Below, piece by piece: positions 1 through 11,768 of a DNA stretch of 64,000 nt. Location of the stretch: assembly GCF_900496995.4 (NCBI RefSeq), contig NC_044016.1, positions 22,114,932-22,178,931 on the forward strand, given 5' to 3'. This DNA comes from Aquila chrysaetos chrysaetos (lineage: Eukaryota; Chordata; Aves; Accipitriformes; Accipitridae). Each line of letters begins with the position of its first letter. Position 1 is the stretch's first letter. The notes under the pieces were generated by a model. The model made no database searches, was not told the origin of the DNA, and saw only the letters and a list, made by a program, of their open reading frames with translations. A program made the translations under genes and the position numbers.

Positions 1-711
1 GAAAGTTTTACAATAGTCAAGCGTCGCCCTCCCCAGGGGATGCGAGGGAGAAAATCGAGGCTCAGTGGCGGTGGTATCGGAGGCTGGCGGAACACTCGGT
101 GAGCGGATGCGGCGCGCGGCAGGAGGGTCTTCTGCTGTCCCGTCCCCCCCCGCGCCTCCTCGGCAGGAGCTTAAGGCGGCCCGTGGGATAGCTCTGTACG
201 GGACTGCTGCCGGTGTGGAGTTACGAGGTACCTCTAATGCCAAACGCCTTCAAAAACGTTCCAGCTCCCCGACGCCGGTCAGAACGGGTGGTGACGGTTC
301 GCTGTCACTGAGCAGGGGATTCGGGGCTCTGCGCCGCCGCAAAGCCTGTGAACTGCCAAAGGGGAAACCCGCGGGCACCGGCAGATCCCGGAGGGCAGGG
401 CTGGGGGAGCGGCGGCACCCAGCTCATTGTGCGCCGCGGCCGCCACGGGGCGCTCCCTCCCTCGGACTCCAACTCCCACCTGCCCCCGCGGGGGGAGCCC
501 ATGAAGGAGTGGGCGGGGCGCGCCGCGGGGCGTGCCGGGAGTTGTAGTTCTGAGGGGCGGGGCGCGCCGGGAGCCGTAGGCGGGCGGGACTCAGTTTCCC
601 GTGGCGCCGCGCGGCGGTTGCTGACGCCGGGGCCGGGGCGGTGGGGCTGGGGCGGGGAGCCCGGGCGGGGAGCGGGCGCCGCACCGGGGCGGCGGGGCCG
701 CGCCGGCCGCC
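1..711. promoter_or_regulatory. GTPBP2 promoter and 5' UTR in a CpG island
   Basis: The stretch from about 420 onward is very GC- and CpG-rich and runs into the first coding exon, typical of a vertebrate housekeeping promoter. It carries a ZNF143-like site (534-551), a related copy about 32 bp downstream and GC boxes (for example GGGCGGGG near 510 and 554). No TATA box is evident. The left 400 bases are less GC-rich, and I recognise nothing in them. In human, MAD2L1BP lies divergently upstream of GTPBP2. I looked for its first exon on the minus strand here and saw none, so whether this promoter is bidirectional is unknown. Confidence 0.7.
534..551 (-). promoter_or_regulatory. ZNF143/Staf-type (SBS) promoter motif
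   Basis: The 18 bases GCCGGGAGTTGTAGTTCT read on the opposite strand as AGAACTACAACTCCCGGC, which contains the ACTACAnnTCCC core of ZNF143/THAP11 sites. A diverged copy with GGGAGCCGTAG starts at 569. The same 18 bases recur at 24029-24046 in the POLH/XPO5 promoter. The motif identity is read directly; factor binding is inferred. Confidence 0.7.
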
Positions 712-3700
712 ATGGACTCACGGGTGTCGGAGCTGTTCGGGGGCTGCTGCCGGCCGGCGGGCGGCGGGGCGGGCGGGCCGTTGCGCGGGCGCGGGGGAAC
801 AGCGCCCGGCGGCGGCGGCGGCGGCTCGAAGGCGAAGAAGAAGAACGGGCGGAGCCGGGGGGGGAAGGCCAACAACCCGCCGTACCTGCCGCCCGAGGTG
901 AGTTCCCCCGGCCGGGCCAACGGCCGCCGCGTCCCGTCAGCCGCGTCCCCCGCCCGGAGGGGGCGTCCCCCGCCCCGGGGCCTGGCGCCGCGGGGGCCCG
1001 CGCCGCTCCTGTCAGGGCCGGGCAGGGCCCCGGGGGCTGACGGGGGCGGCGGGATGGCGTCCCCCCGAGCGGCTCCGTGCGACGCGGGCTTGCCGCCCCG
1101 CGGCAGCCCCGGAGCCTGGCAGGTTTGGTCGCGGGTCAGGCTGGAGGCAGTTTCTGGAGAGGTTCGGCCGAGGGTCCCGGTGGTGTTGGTGCAGGGTCGT
1201 GCCGGGGTTGGGCTAGCAGCCTTGCGGGTGGTTCTGCAGGCCCGGCCCCGAGAGCGGTGTGCCCTCCTGCCCCGGTCTCCGGGGGTGGCAGCACACAGTG
1301 CTTGTGCCCCCAGTGCCAGCGAGCTCCCTGCGTGGTCCACCAAACCCTGTCCATTGGTAGTATCTCGCTGCGTGATGTCCGTCTGCGGGTGCTTTACCGT
1401 CTGGGAGCTAAATAGCTTCGGAAATAAAGCTTTGCTCAACTCGTAGTCCCGAGCACCATGTTCACATCCCTCCGAGAGCCGATCTGGTGCATCTAAGTCC
1501 CTTTCCAGCTGCCAAACTCATAGGCATTGCTCAGCAGGTTCTAGTGACTCCCTTCCCAGCTAATTCGGCAACTGTCTTACGTGGAGATGCAGACAGTACT
1601 GACAGAATGTGAGGCACTTGGCTCTTGCAGCAGGAAAAAATGGCATTGGTAGTAAGTGGGTGTGTTGGTTAGTTCAGGCAGTTGGCACCGCACTAATAGG
1701 ACTGCCACTGTGGGGAGCATTACATTGCCCTGGAGTCGATTGTTTGGCCTCACTCGCTGAGCTTTCTGTAAAATATGTTAGAGCCTGTGCTGGGAGGGAG
1801 CAATTCCTCCACAACGCAGGGCTGTGACTCTTGGCAAGAAGGGAAAACAGCGCTTTGCTACTGTTAGATCTTCTCCATGGGCAGGATTGTCCCCTGCAGC
1901 TGCAGTTTAGTTTTTGTTCCTTTTAGCCGAAGGCTGGACAGCCCCCTGTGGTTTCAGCACAGCTTCCTGTCCCTGGCTACCCTGTGCAGTATGTGGCCCA
2001 GCAAGTCTAGGCTTGTTGCTTTTCCAGTCTCAGCTGCCTTGAAAGAGACCCACCCCCTTATTTAGGTGACAGCGCAGTATGTGAATGTGTTTTTCTTGGA
2101 GCTGGAAAGTTGATAGATAGTAAGAGAGGAAATCCTTCTGCAAGTACCCCTTTCTCACTGCATAGCTCTGCTGCCCGGGAGCTGACCTGACAATTCAGAA
2201 CTTCTTTCTGTTGGCCTTTTGCCACCATAAGCACTGCTGTGGTTAGGAGCTGAGCTAGAGGGCTATTGCCTCTCCTGACATGCAAATCAGTGTCCAGAGA
2301 AAAGGAGTTGCTTAGTGTTGGTGGCCCCATTTAGTCTGCCAGAGTACTTGGCTTCCTGCAGGCTCCAGCCCTTTCTCAGTGGTCCTTAGACCAAATCAGT
2401 GGAAAAATTACTTCAATATTGGCTATACGTTCTCTTTGGAAAGCTGGAGCCTGTTGTGTTTGCAGTGAGCTTTATGAGTACCCAGGCCATTCTCTGACAA
2501 CCCAGTCAGGCTCCCGCCCTTCCTGGAAAAGTTCTTCTGAGCAGGTTGTGTACAGACAGTCCCGATCAGGTCTGGTTCTCCAGAACTGCCAGGCCAGTGA
2601 CCAGCCTGCTTTACTGCAAAGAAGCCAATAGCTTGCTGCTTTATGTCTGTAGTCCTTCTCTCTTGCAGAGAGAAGATATGCGAGGATATGGAAGTCATGG
2701 AGTCAATGAAAAACTAACTGAGGGAGGGAGGGTATCAGTGTGCAGGAGAGGAGGCAGCGACTTTTGTTCCCCGTCCCCTGTTTCTGTGCACATTCAGTGG
2801 ATGGAAGCTGGTGGATAGGGTGGGAGTGGGGTGCTGTGGGTGGCATTGTGGGTCATGGATGGGTGAGAGGGGAGACTTTTAATCATCTGCTGGCCTGTGC
2901 CTTTTTGAAACTGGAACTCTCTCTCTGTGACTGTTAGACTGGACCTATTCTTTACTGGCAGTTAAAAAAATCCCCCCAAAACAGTATTATCCCGTGTCCC
3001 TCTCTAGTTTTGTCCTCTGGTTTTCATCATGTGGGATGCTAACAGCAGAAACAAACCTAAAGTAAGTTCCAGTTGTGTAGGAATGAATGGCAGAAGAGGC
3101 TGTGACCTAACACGGTATATTTCTGCCACTTTCCCTCTCTCTGAAACCATCAGCACGAGCTGCAGAGTATCTGGACAGCTGGTGCTTAAAGAAGTCCCTG
3201 CTGGCGCAGCATCTAACCTTTCTGTCTTGTTTTATTCTCTGACCAGGCAGAAGATGGGAACATCGAGTACAAGGTGAGCCCTTTGAGGTTGCAGAAGGAG
3301 GTCTTCCTCCCAGAGGGTTATTTTGCAGTAAATTCACCAAAGACAGCATATGGGGAGCACGTCCAAGGAAGGGACAGAAAAGTAGACACTGTACTAAGTA
3401 ACTATCAGTCATCTTCTGTGTCTAGCAATACGCAGTATGTGGAGCTGAAAGGATTTGATCTCAGTACTCATTTTTAGGAATCTGTTTTAGGAGATAAGAC
3501 CCACTGTGTTTTTCCTGAAATCTTCTTCCTTTTGAGAGAGAGTTGCAGGTGTCCCCGATAATAATTTGTCACTTTCTTGTGGCTGTTCTGCCATTTGCAC
3601 TTACTTGGTTCCTGTGTCAGAAATAGGTCCCACAGTGTTGTCTTTACCCCCACAGCAGGCAGGGTACAGATCCCTTTGGCAAGATGCAGGAAAGTTGTTC

Positions 3701-6700
3701 TACCATATGTATGCACCTTTGTGAAACCCTTTCTCACCTGTCCTATGGCTTCTATGCAGACACTAACATGGGCTGTGTTTTCCAGAGGTGGGTCAGAGTT
3801 GGCGGCATTGCTTCATGGTGTTGGGTTAGGGAGTTGCTGGCTTGGGCAATGGGATTCCCTCTGCATCCAGGCTGTGACTATAACTAGCCCCTCTGTTAAA
3901 CAGCTAAAGCTAGTGAATCCCTCGCAATATCGCTTTGAGCACCTGGTGACACAGATGAAGTGGCGACTACAGGAAGGCCGAGGTGAGGCTGTCTATCAGA
4001 TCGGCGTGGAGGACAATGGGCTGCTTGTGGGCCTCTCAGAGGAGGAGATGCGTGCCTCACTCAAGACACTGCGCCGTATGGCAGAGAAGTACGTGTTCCC
4101 TTACATCTGCAGGACCCGCAGGCCTAAACAGCCTCCAGTAGAGAGGCTCGGCCCCAGGAGTCCCCTGAGGAGCTGGTGGCTCCATTCTACAAAGCCCCTG
4201 TATGACTGAAATTCCCTCATCATGAGGCTCTGGAAATACAAAGGCAGTTATAGGGCTTTTGGCTGGAAGCTTGAGGCTCCCTTCCCTGCTATCCCCAGCT
4301 TTCATCCCATTCATTTTGCCAGCTGTGATTCTAGAGGTGCAAGAGTTGCCGAGTACAAGTGTATCTCACTCCTCCTTTTCATGTTTATGGCAGGGTTGGG
4401 GCTGACATTACGGTGCTGCGGGAGAGGGAGGTCGATTACGACAGTGATGTTCCAAGGAAGATAACGGAGGTGCTTGTCCGAAAGGTGCCTGACAACCAGC
4501 AGGTAGGGACCTGCAACTTGGCCATCCTCTCCTGCTGGAGACTTAGAGGCTTCATACAAGCAGCTCCCTTTTGGGATGGGAGCCCAAACCCTAAAGGCAC
4601 TTTGTCATAGATTGGCCCATAGCAGATGCTTTAAAGACCTGCCAGAGGGAGGCTTGATGATAATGCTTTTCATCTCCAAGATTGTGGTTGAGGCAGATAG
4701 CAGTAGAGGAGATCGCCTGGATCAGAAGTGAGAAATTATTTCACTTCTATAGCAACAGTTCTGATGCAGGCCAGTGTGCAAACAAGGAAGGATTTAGAGT
4801 TCCTGCTGCAGCAAATGATCCTTTTTGTTATATCAAAGCCTGATGTGTCACATCACAACTCTAGAGAGTGTATCGCAACTCCTAGACAGTGGTTTGCTGG
4901 AAGCAAGAGCAGAATCCGAGCAAGATTACACCGCAGAGTATCCATCAAGGAGGGAAGCTCTCTGAGGCACATCTCCACTGCCATGTAGTGTTCAGTGCAC
5001 ACCCAGCACAGCAGTGGTTAAATTTCATGATTTCTCTGTTCTTCTTCCTGTAGTTCTTAGACCTGCGAGTAGCTGTGCTGGGGAATGTGGACTCAGGGAA
5101 GTCAACCCTGTTGGGTGTCCTAACGCAAGGAGAGCTGGACAATGGGCGGGGCAGAGCACGCCTCAACCTCTTCCGGCACCTCCATGAAATCCAGTCAGGA
5201 AGAACATCGAGCATCAGCTTTGAGATCCTTGGCTTCAACAGCAAAGGAGAGGTGAGAGAGCGGGCTGCTGTACTCAGAAAGCTGGAGGAGAATAGAACTA
5301 CCCTCCTGTTAAGACCGTGAGTGGGGCATGAGGGAAGAGAGGGGGCACAGCTCTGTGTCCCTTTAGCCGAACCCAATTGCTGCTTGTCCATTTGAAACAG
5401 ATGTCATTTCTTGTACCCATGGTGAATGATCTCTCCTCACTAATTCTGAGGTCAAAGTGGATAGATAAGAGCTGGGTTTTCTTCACTTGCCTGCTGGGGC
5501 TCCTTCTCTCACCAAGTCCTTATGTTCCTCAGGTGGTAAATTACAGTGACTCCCGAACAGCAGAAGAGATCTGTGAGAGTTCTTCCAAAATGATCACTTT
5601 CATTGACCTGGCTGGCCACCACAAGTATCTGAAAACAACCATCTTTGGCCTCACCAGCTACTGCCCGGACTTTGCTATGCTGGTGGTTAGCGCTAACACT
5701 GGCATTGGTGAGTATTGCTCTGCCTGCATGGATTGACAGCAGTGTGTGAAGAGAAATGGAGAATGGGGAGAGTGGGTCATTGTTAGCTGGGAATGGTTGT
5801 CAGAAAAAAGTATTAGTCTGGAAGCCTCCACTGATTTCTTGTAAGGCAGTGCCTATGAGTGCCTGGGAGGGGAGCAGAGCTGGGATACTCTTACCAGCTG
5901 TGGACCGCATTAAACTGTACCCTGGACAGAGAGGCTTTGTTTGGAATTTGAGGCTCTGTTTGTCAGAAAAAAAGAAAAAAAAAACCCAACAAAAAAACCT
6001 TTGACATGTTCTTAGGGGTGCTGAATCCTGAAGCCTTGTAAAAAGGCAGGTGGAGTTCTCCCACATCTTTCCTTTACATTTTTGTGGCTGTTTTCTGGCA
6101 AACTCTAGCTCAAGAATGAAAACTACTGTATCTTTCTGAAGCAAACAGATCAGTCACAAAAACTCTTGGTGGTTTTTATTTCTCTGGACTGATGTTTGGT
6201 TTCGTTTAAAAGAATTATTTTGACTTTTCATTGCGTGATGAACTAAACAGTTAGGGTGAAATCTCTAGAGTGGGCCTGTGGAAGAGCCAGGAGACATAGC
6301 TGTCACATAAACAAGCAACAGTGATGACTGCTACTGCACCTACACTCTCACTTGTCTCCTGCAGCAGGAACAACACGAGAGCATTTGGGCTTGGCCATGG
6401 CCCTCAAGGTCCCCTTCTTCATTGTCATCAGCAAAGTTGACTTGTGTTCGAAAGCCACCGTGGAACGCACAGTGAAGCAGCTGGAGCGAATCCTGAAGCA
6501 GCCAGGCTGCAACAAGCTCCCCCTGCTTGTGAACTCAGATGACGATGCTGTTACAGCAGCACAGCAGTTTGCACAGTCTCCCAAGTAAGGGACCTTTCCT
6601 TTCTTCTGCTGGGAGCAGGCAATTCAGACTGGGCTGCAGTGCAGAGCTGGGGAAGGGCAACCACAGGGGAGGTGACCACATCTTGAACATCTTGGCTCCT

Positions 6701-9624
6701 CATCGAGTTTCCTACCTTTGCATTCTCTAAGAAGGCATTTTCACCTCCCAGGCCTTTTTCTGGGCTCTGAGAGTAGAAGGTGCCCAAGGCTGCACTGGAG
6801 TTACTCCTCCATAACAGAAGTGTGGGTTGGCAGGGGATTGGTGCCTCGACCAACCATTGAGGCAGGGGTTATCACAGAGTTGTACCTAGCCCATGTGCCC
6901 TCCTGCTCTAGCCATTGATCGCTGTAGTCTCTGTCCTCTTGCTGGACTCGGTAGATTCAGAATCCCAGCCACCTTCTGCAGCTGCGCTCTGGCCTTCTGC
7001 TTATTCCTGTCTATTTGTGTCTGACAGCATCACCCCAATCTTCACACTGTCTAGTGTTTCTGGGGAGAACCTGGATCTCTTGAAAGTCTTCCTTAACATC
7101 CTCCCTCCACTGACCAACAGTAAAGAGCAGGAAGAACTAATGCAGCAACTCACAGAGTTTCAGGTGCGTAAGGGTAGTTTGTTTCCAGTTCTGGTACTGC
7201 ACTCATTGCTGTGACGTGACAAAATCTGGGGGATCTGGACACCATGGGGAGAGACGTGGTGAACTCCTGGACTATTGAGAGATGTGAAAGTAAAGAAAGG
7301 ACTCAGTCCTTGAAAAAAGCCTGTTAGGCTGGGCTCTGTCCTAACCAAGGGATGCCTATCACAGGGATAAGATTGTTTCTCTGGTTGCCACTTAAAAGGC
7401 AGAGGTTCCTCTAATGGGAAGGTAGTGGGAGCTGGTGAAAGCTCTGAGATGGTGTCTGATGACCAGCAGAGAGCTCACCTCCCTCTGCACAAGGGTTAGG
7501 CTCCTTGGCCTCATTCTGGAGTGCTATTTCACAGCTGTCTGAGCAGCTTGTTCTTGTTGCTTTGCTGCAGGTTGATGAAATTTATACTGTGCCAGAGGTG
7601 GGGACTGTTGTGGGAGGAACTCTGTCGAGGTAAGTGAGGCCAGGCAGACAAGTGTGGGTGTGAATGGTTGCTGGAGTTCCCACAAAGTTAGAGTCACCCA
7701 CTGCGGAAGTGGAAGCAGTGCAAGGCTCAGTCCTGTCTGCTGCCAGATGACTGCACCAAGTGAGGGTAAAGCCCTAGCAGGTGCTGGGAGGTGCCATGAG
7801 CAGACTATTGATCATGTGGTGGCAAGGAGAGAGTCTGCTTTAAAGTTGCTGGATTAGGAATGTGACCTGTAGCATGCTGAAGGAAGGCGTGCTGGGACCC
7901 AGAGGCAGCAGAGGTTAGCCATGATCTCAAGGTGTTGCTTTCTTCCTTCCTCAAGCAGAGAGAGGAAATGTAGAGGACAAGTCCTCTGATCCCAGCAGTG
8001 GTTAACTGCATACGACCCCATAAGAAGGCAGCTGTCCCTCAGTGTTCGGGAGTGATCAGAACAGTTTGGCCACCAGCGCATCCACACAGAATGGGCGTCA
8101 ACTGCAGTCTCTCCAGCAGAAACGATGCAGTGTGGCAGAGCACTAGGGACAGAATGGCCCCTGTCTGTACCTGGTATTCTTAGGGGTGATAGTGTGGCTT
8201 TCACTCCTACTGTAGGAAATCCCTGTTCCTACCAGCTTTGCATCCCTGTTAGTTGGTCCCGGGTAGGAGTCCAAGGACACTCACGTCCTTGGCCCTGGGG
8301 AGTGTGTTTAGGTTGATCTTGGAGGGTGAAATTTCTTCCTTGTCTCCTGATGAACTCCGTCCTGCTCTTCTGCCCTGGGCAGTGGGATCTGCCGAGAAGG
8401 GGAGAACCTGGTGGTCGGTCCCACTGATGACGGGAAGTTCCTCCGGCTGAAAGTGTGCAGTATCCAACGCAACCGCTCTGCCTGCCGCGTACTGCGGGCT
8501 GGGCAGGCAGCCACGCTGGCCCTCGGACCCTTCGACCGCTCCCTGCTGCGCAAGGTGAGTCCTGCTGTTGCCAGGTTGATCACCGGGTCCAGTGAGCAGG
8601 ACTGAGGCTTCCCTGGAGATCCCCCATTGGTAGGGTGGGAATGAAGTAGGGGTGTTTACAGGCAACTTGCTGGAAGGGGAGGAAACGGCCAGGCTATGAA
8701 GTAGGATGACTGCAAGGCTGAGAATGGGGTGCAAGCCCAATTGGAGAGTGGAGATGTGTTTGTGATTTTGGTGGCTGTTCAGAAGCAAGGGGAGTGGCCC
8801 TAACTGGTCTGAGCTTTGGGTTGTTGTGCAGGGCATGGTCATGGTGAGCCCAGAAATGAACCCCACCATCTGCTCAGTGTTTGAAGCCGAGATCGTGCTG
8901 TTGTTCCATGCCACGACTTTCCGGAAGGGCTTTCAGGTGACGGTGCACGTGGGGAATGTGCGACAGACTGCTGTTGTAGAGAAGATCCATGGAAAGGTAG
9001 GCATGGGAGGGAAGGGGAGGAAGATGGACCTGCCTGTGGGGTTTGCTGGGATTCCACCATGTCCTCTAGTAAAGCTAGGGGCTACTGGTATCTTGAGTAG
9101 CTGAGTCCCTTCCTAGGAGCACACTCCATCCCTTTATCCTGCCCATTTGGTTGCTTTTCCTCCCAACATGTTAAAAGAATTCCTTCCTCACAAAACAAGC
9201 TGCGTGATGGACTACAGCAAGACTGTGAAGGGAGGTGAACTCTCCATTCTCCAGAGCCTGTGTCTTCCTGTCTCGCCTTATGCATACAATAATGGGAAGG
9301 GCTCAAGCCATGCAGTCTGAGGGAGGCAACCTGGTCATTTGCCTCAACTTCTTAGCATCCACATGCACCTCTCCTGCATGCATTGGTATGGTAGCTGGGT
9401 CTAAGCTCTCCCCTTTTTCTTTTCAGGACAAGCTGCGGACAGGAGAGAAGGCAGTTGTCCGTTTCAGGTTCATCAAGCATCCTGAATACTTGAAGATCGG
9501 AGCCAAGCTGCTTTTCCGTGAAGGAGTCACCAAAGGCATTGGGCATGTCACTGACCTCCAAGCCATCATCACCAAAGAAAACGGCCTGGAGGAGTCCCTG
9601 GGGCCTGGACAGCTGAGCTTCTGA
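712..9624 (+). CDS. GTPBP2: GTP-binding protein 2 (12 coding exons, 609 aa)
   Basis: GTPBP2 is an EF-Tu-like translational GTPase of the GTPBP1/2 family, known to work with Pelota in rescuing stalled ribosomes. Coding exons: 712-897, 3247-3273, 3904-4088, 4394-4502, 5054-5251, 5533-5707, 6365-6584, 7028-7163, 7571-7629, 8383-8554, 8832-8996, 9427-9624. They total 1830 nt in one frame, all with GT-AG introns, close to human length (602 aa). The start ATG lies in a GCCGCC context and opens [13 protein letters not shown] as in human. Residues 1-62 are Gly- and Lys-rich and likely disordered. The GTPase motifs are G1 GNVDSGKS (179-186), G3 DLAG (260-263) and G4 SKVD (316-319, a variant of NKxD seen in this family). 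EF-Tu-like beta-barrel domains follow in exons 9-12. Exon 2 is a 27-nt microexon. Introns show no recognised elements. The gene is convergent with POLH. Confidence 0.97.
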
Positions 9625-11768
9625 CTACCACTAAGTCAGAGAGATCTCCACTCACCAACACCTGGGGAGAAGGATGGAAGCTCCTGTGGCTCTCTGAGTG
9701 ATGCCTGGAGCTGCTGCTGTTCCATTCTAGCATGGGTGTCCCTCCTCCGCACTGTGAGATGGAGCCTGGGAGAGTTTCTCACATTCAGTGCCGTACATGG
9801 GGCAATTTAAGCATGTTCTCCACATTGCCTGCAGCTTTCATTACTCTGTCCTCCTTCAGAATAGATCAGAGGCACCTGCAGACCTGGGCAGGCAAGTTCT
9901 GGCTTTGTTTACTGTTTGAAAATTACTGGTTGGGAGGAGGAGAACCCTTGAAGACTAGCAGTGAAGGGATGTTTTTCCATCTCTCACACAAGATCTGGTC
10001 CCATTTCTGCTCTCTGAGCACTAGGTTGGTAACAATCCTCTCTTGAGTCATCCTGCAGCACATCCCTCTGGGCAGGGGATGGAAGAGGCCCTGCTACCCA
10101 CAGCAGGGACTTGCTTGAACTTCTCAAAACGCATTCAGGACACTTTTTAACCGTTTTAATCTCGGTTGGCTTTAATCTGCTGTGTGTCCATTTGTGTGTT
10201 GGTTTTGCATTACTCCAATCTGAGTGTCTTACTGTTGGACAAGTGTCCTGTTCCCCACTCACATGTACACACCTTCAGCATCCCATTTTCCGACTCCCGG
10301 GAAGCTGCGGCTGCTCCGAGTGGCACAGCTTCCCGATGTAATGGTGTGAAGGCAAGGCAGAGTTGGTACTTGCATCTGTTCCTTGCAGCAGCTGGGCAGG
10401 AGGCCATTCTGTGGAGCAGAGCGGAGCCTGGGCCTGTGCTGGTGTGTGCAGGTTCTTTCTGTGGATGTTCAGCTGCAGGTGTCACCTGCATGTCTGCAGC
10501 AGTGGTTTGCAGTGGGCTACCTGGTGTGGCTATTCCAGGGCCCGGCCCAGCTTACTCCTCATATGCTTGCCTTAATGTGTGAGGAGGACAGGCTGTGTTA
10601 CTAACACAGAACCAGGTGACTTCTATTGTTTAGATGTGATTTGACAGTGGCGTGATTTTATTTCTGTTTCTCCTCGAGAAAGACTTCTTATCTTTCCCTT
10701 GCCACTGGGGTTTGTTGTCAGAGGAAAGTTGGTGTTGCCAGCAAGGACTCTGTGCACAAGAGTGGAGCACATTTGTCCCCCACTCGCTGTTGTGCAGCTC
10801 CCCTGTGTGACTGTTACTCTGGGCCACTCGTAGCTTGGAGGGTGCAGCAGGGGCGGTATAGCTGTACATAGGCTTTTGATTTTCTTGTTGACTGTTAGAC
10901 CAAATGTGTCAGCTGTGAGCAACAGGCCTTCAGCCAGCCCTGTCACATGGCATGGTGGCCTGCCAGCCCTGACTGAAGGGAATGGCGAGGGCCTGTGATA
11001 GCACTTGGACACCCCAACAGCCCTTCTACCATCCTGAGAGCAAGTTCTGCTTCTGGGCTGCTGGCACAGGCAGTGCCTGTGGGGCTGAGCAGCCCATGCT
11101 GATCTGTAGATGTCACAAAGCAGCGCTCTCCACTGGGCTGGGCTCGGCTCTAACAGATGGGGAGGTGGCAGCTGCACCCTGCAAAGAGCATGCTGGGGTG
11201 TGGGGAAGCCAGTGAAATGGTAGTATACATGAAGGGACTCAGAGGCAGCTCAGTAGTGATGGGAATGACCTGTCCCTTGGGGGGAGCACTGACCCAGCTG
11301 AAAACTCTGCTTGTTCCCCATCAGCCCAGCAGTGTGACAGGAGTTGCTGGCTCAGGGTCACTGCTCAAGCAGAATCCCTCTTTCTTCCCATCCTGGCAGT
11401 GCTCTGGTGTTACAGTGACATGGTCTTTCACCCATGCCTGCAAGGAAAGGCCCCAGCTGCCAGCAGGCTCTTCCCTTTGGTGCTAGTGGGTCACAAAGAA
11501 AGCTGCCTGGGGGGGGTGTACCCCAGCTGTTCGCAGCAGCCCTGGTGTTTTCTGCCCCAAAGCAGGCATGGGGTGCTGTGACCTCCTCTGAAATAGCTGA
11601 TGGCTAGTCTCACCTCATCCCTGCCATCTGTGACATGACTGTTCTTGGTGCCATGCTCTTCATAATTGCTGTTTTGTTGTCTTGAATTTTTCTAATGCTG
11701 GGGGTTGTCCCTGTTCCCCAAGCATCTATATACAAATGTACAGAATAAAGATGTTTTATTGAGCTTGC
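9625..11768 (+). other. GTPBP2: GTPBP2 3' untranslated region
   Basis: This is non-coding sequence from the stop codon to a canonical AATAAA signal at 11744-11749. No earlier AATAAA was seen after the stop, so the 3' UTR is probably about 2.1 kb. No recognised repeat lies in it. The exact cleavage point is an estimate. Confidence 0.7.
11744..11749 (+). terminator. GTPBP2: GTPBP2 polyadenylation signal AATAAA
   Basis: A canonical AATAAA is followed by a T/G-rich stretch (TGTTTTATTG, then GTTGTACAG), the expected arrangement for cleavage about 15-25 nt downstream. Confidence 0.75.

Noticed and set aside
1..480. First exon of a divergent MAD2L1BP gene, expected from human synteny
   Set aside because: Minus-strand frames here show no similarity to the MAD2L1BP N-terminus that I can recall. 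The gene may lie to the left of the window.
591..1439. 282-codon minus-strand open frame over GTPBP2 exon 1, and similar overlapping frames up to 244 codons
   Set aside because: Long frames arise because the CpG island has few stop codons. They run through intron sequence, have Pro/Arg/Ala-rich random composition and match no family.
8249..8914. 221-codon minus-strand frame across GTPBP2 exons 10-11
   Set aside because: It is the antisense shadow of coding exons, sustained by their GC-rich third positions.
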